A stretch of DNA of 6,167 nucleotides from Candidatus Limnocylindrales bacterium (GTDB lineage: Bacteria; Chloroflexota; Limnocylindria; Limnocylindrales; CSP1-4). Numbering within the stretch: the first letter of the stretch is position 1; every line of letters begins with the position of its first letter. A model generated the notes under the pieces. It did no database searches. It was not told the DNA's origin and saw only the letters and a program-made list of their open reading frames with translations. The stretch lies in the NCBI GenBank assembly GCA_031292335.1, contig JARLHH010000242.1, positions 1 through 6,167 of the forward strand, in the 5' to 3' direction. A program made the translations under genes and the position numbers. Below, one piece after another: positions 5,568 through 6,167 of this stretch.

Positions 5568-6148
5568 GCGACGCCGCCATTCGCCCGGACACCCCCGGCG
5601 ACGCCGCCGGGGGTGTCCTCGTCATCGGATACGGCAACACGCTGCGCTCCGACGACGGGATCGGCTGGCATGCGGCGTCACTGCTCGCCGACGATCCACG
5701 GTTCCGGGATGATCCGGGGCTCGCCGGCGTCGAGGTCCGTGCCGTTCACCAGCTCACGCCCGAGCTGGCGATCGACATCAGCCGCGTCTCCCTCGTCATC
5801 CTGATCGACGCCGGCGCGGACGACCCACCCGGCGAGATCTCGGTCCATCCGCTGGCCCCCGACGAGGACGCCGGCGTTCCCAGGGCCGTTCCGGGCGGCG
5901 AGGGCCATACGGTCGCCGGCCCTGGTCCGGGTGCAACCTCCCACCACGTCGGTCCGAGCGAGCTGCTCGCGCTTGCCCGGGCGCTCTACGGCACCGCGCC
6001 AGCCGCGCTCGTCGTGCGCGTCGGCGTGGCGGAGATGGAGCTCGGCGAGACGCTCTCGCCCGCGGTGTCGGCCGCGCTGCCTGCTGTCGCGGAGGTCGTC
6101 GTCGACCTCATCGCACGTCATCGAGCAACGGGGGACGCGGGCCGGTAA
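5564..6148 (+). CDS. hoxW: HoxW, hydrogenase maturation endopeptidase for HoxH
   Basis: This is a HybD/HycI-type aspartic-like protease (peptidase family M52) of 194 residues that trims the HoxH C-terminus after nickel is inserted. The family motif GYGNTLRSDDGIG (22-34) supplies Asp31, LIDAGADDPPG supplies Asp82, and SHHVGPSELLALA supplies His128. These match the three nickel-sensing ligands known in HybD (an acid, Asp and His). The only in-frame start ahead of the motif is TTG at 5564, overlapping the hoxH stop in the same 4-base style as three other junctions. A weak GGACGAG lies eight bases ahead. The protein is longer than typical for this family (about 150-170) owing to about 16 low-complexity residues before VLVIGYGN and a Pro/Gly-rich loop around 96-125. 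The N-terminal extension is encoded by a perfect inverted repeat, described separately. Confidence 0.93.
   Translation: MSDAAIRPDTPGDAAGGVLVIGYGNTLRSDDGIGWHAASLLADDPRFRDDPGLAGVEVRAVHQLTPELAIDISRVSLVILIDAGADDPPGEISVHPLAPDEDAGVPRAVPGGEGHTVAGPGPGATSHHVGPSELLALARALYGTAPAALVVRVGVAEMELGETLSPAVSAALPAVAEVVVDLIARHRATGDAGR
5587..5618 (+). repeat. Perfect 14-bp inverted repeat (hairpin) inside the start of hoxW
   Basis: GGACACCCCCGGCG (5587-5600) and CGCCGGGGGTGTCC (5605-5618) are exact reverse complements around a 4-base loop, ACGC. It begins 20 bases after the hoxH stop and spans about hoxW codons 8-19, encoding DTPGDAAGGVL. Shape and position resemble an intrinsic terminator or a 3'-end stabilising stem for hoxH, but only TCGTCATC follows, not a T run. 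An effect that lowers HoxW output relative to HoxH is plausible but inferred. Confidence 0.7.
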
Positions 6149-6167
6149 CGGACCGGCGGCTGTCCCG

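Noticed and set aside
6142..6156. CCGGT/ACCGG stem-loop at the end of hoxW as an operon terminator
   Set aside because: It is only 5 bp, starts inside the last codons, and has no T run; the window ends 11 bases later, so a real terminator may lie beyond it.
1..6167. tRNA, rRNA, CRISPR array, insertion sequence or attachment site
   Set aside because: No spaced repeat array, terminal inverted repeats with a transposase frame, or tRNA-like cloverleaf could be found; the operon fills nearly all of the window.

Overview
The window carries a complete, co-directional gene set for a cytoplasmic, bidirectional NAD-linked [NiFe] hydrogenase of the Hox type (group 3d), in the order hoxE-hoxF-hoxU-hoxY-hoxH-hoxW, all on the + strand. 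Base composition is strongly G+C rich, with G or C at most third codon positions. This fits a high-GC bacterium such as an uncultured member of the Chloroflexota or Actinomycetota. That placement is only an inference, because nothing in the window is a taxonomic marker.

Layout: positions 2-349 hold the 3' end of an unrelated, unrecognised gene. Positions 350-748 are a roughly 400-base non-coding leader. It contains three near-identical 11-base direct repeats (a fourth, degenerate copy follows in phase), a possible -10 element, and a stem-loop just ahead of the hoxE ribosome binding site. Positions 749-6148 are the hydrogenase operon. Four of its five junctions are 4-base stop/start overlaps (GTGA, ATGA, GTGA, TTGA); only hoxY-hoxH has a spacer, of 13 bases. 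The last 19 bases hold nothing recognisable.

How the genes work together: HoxH carries the NiFe active site and HoxY the proximal 4Fe-4S cluster, forming the hydrogenase module. HoxF (FMN, NAD(H) site, 4Fe-4S and 2Fe-2S clusters), HoxE (2Fe-2S) and HoxU (2Fe-2S plus several 4Fe-4S clusters) form a diaphorase module related to NuoE, NuoF and the N-terminal part of NuoG of complex I. Together they interconvert H2 and NAD(P)H. HoxW is the endopeptidase that removes the 24-residue C-terminal tail of HoxH after nickel insertion. No hyp genes for active-site assembly and no regulator gene lie in the window, so they must be encoded elsewhere.

The enzyme system is a known one. The points most worth a second look are non-coding: the 11-base repeat array upstream of hoxE, and a perfect 14-bp inverted repeat with a 4-base loop inside the first codons of hoxW, just after hoxH.
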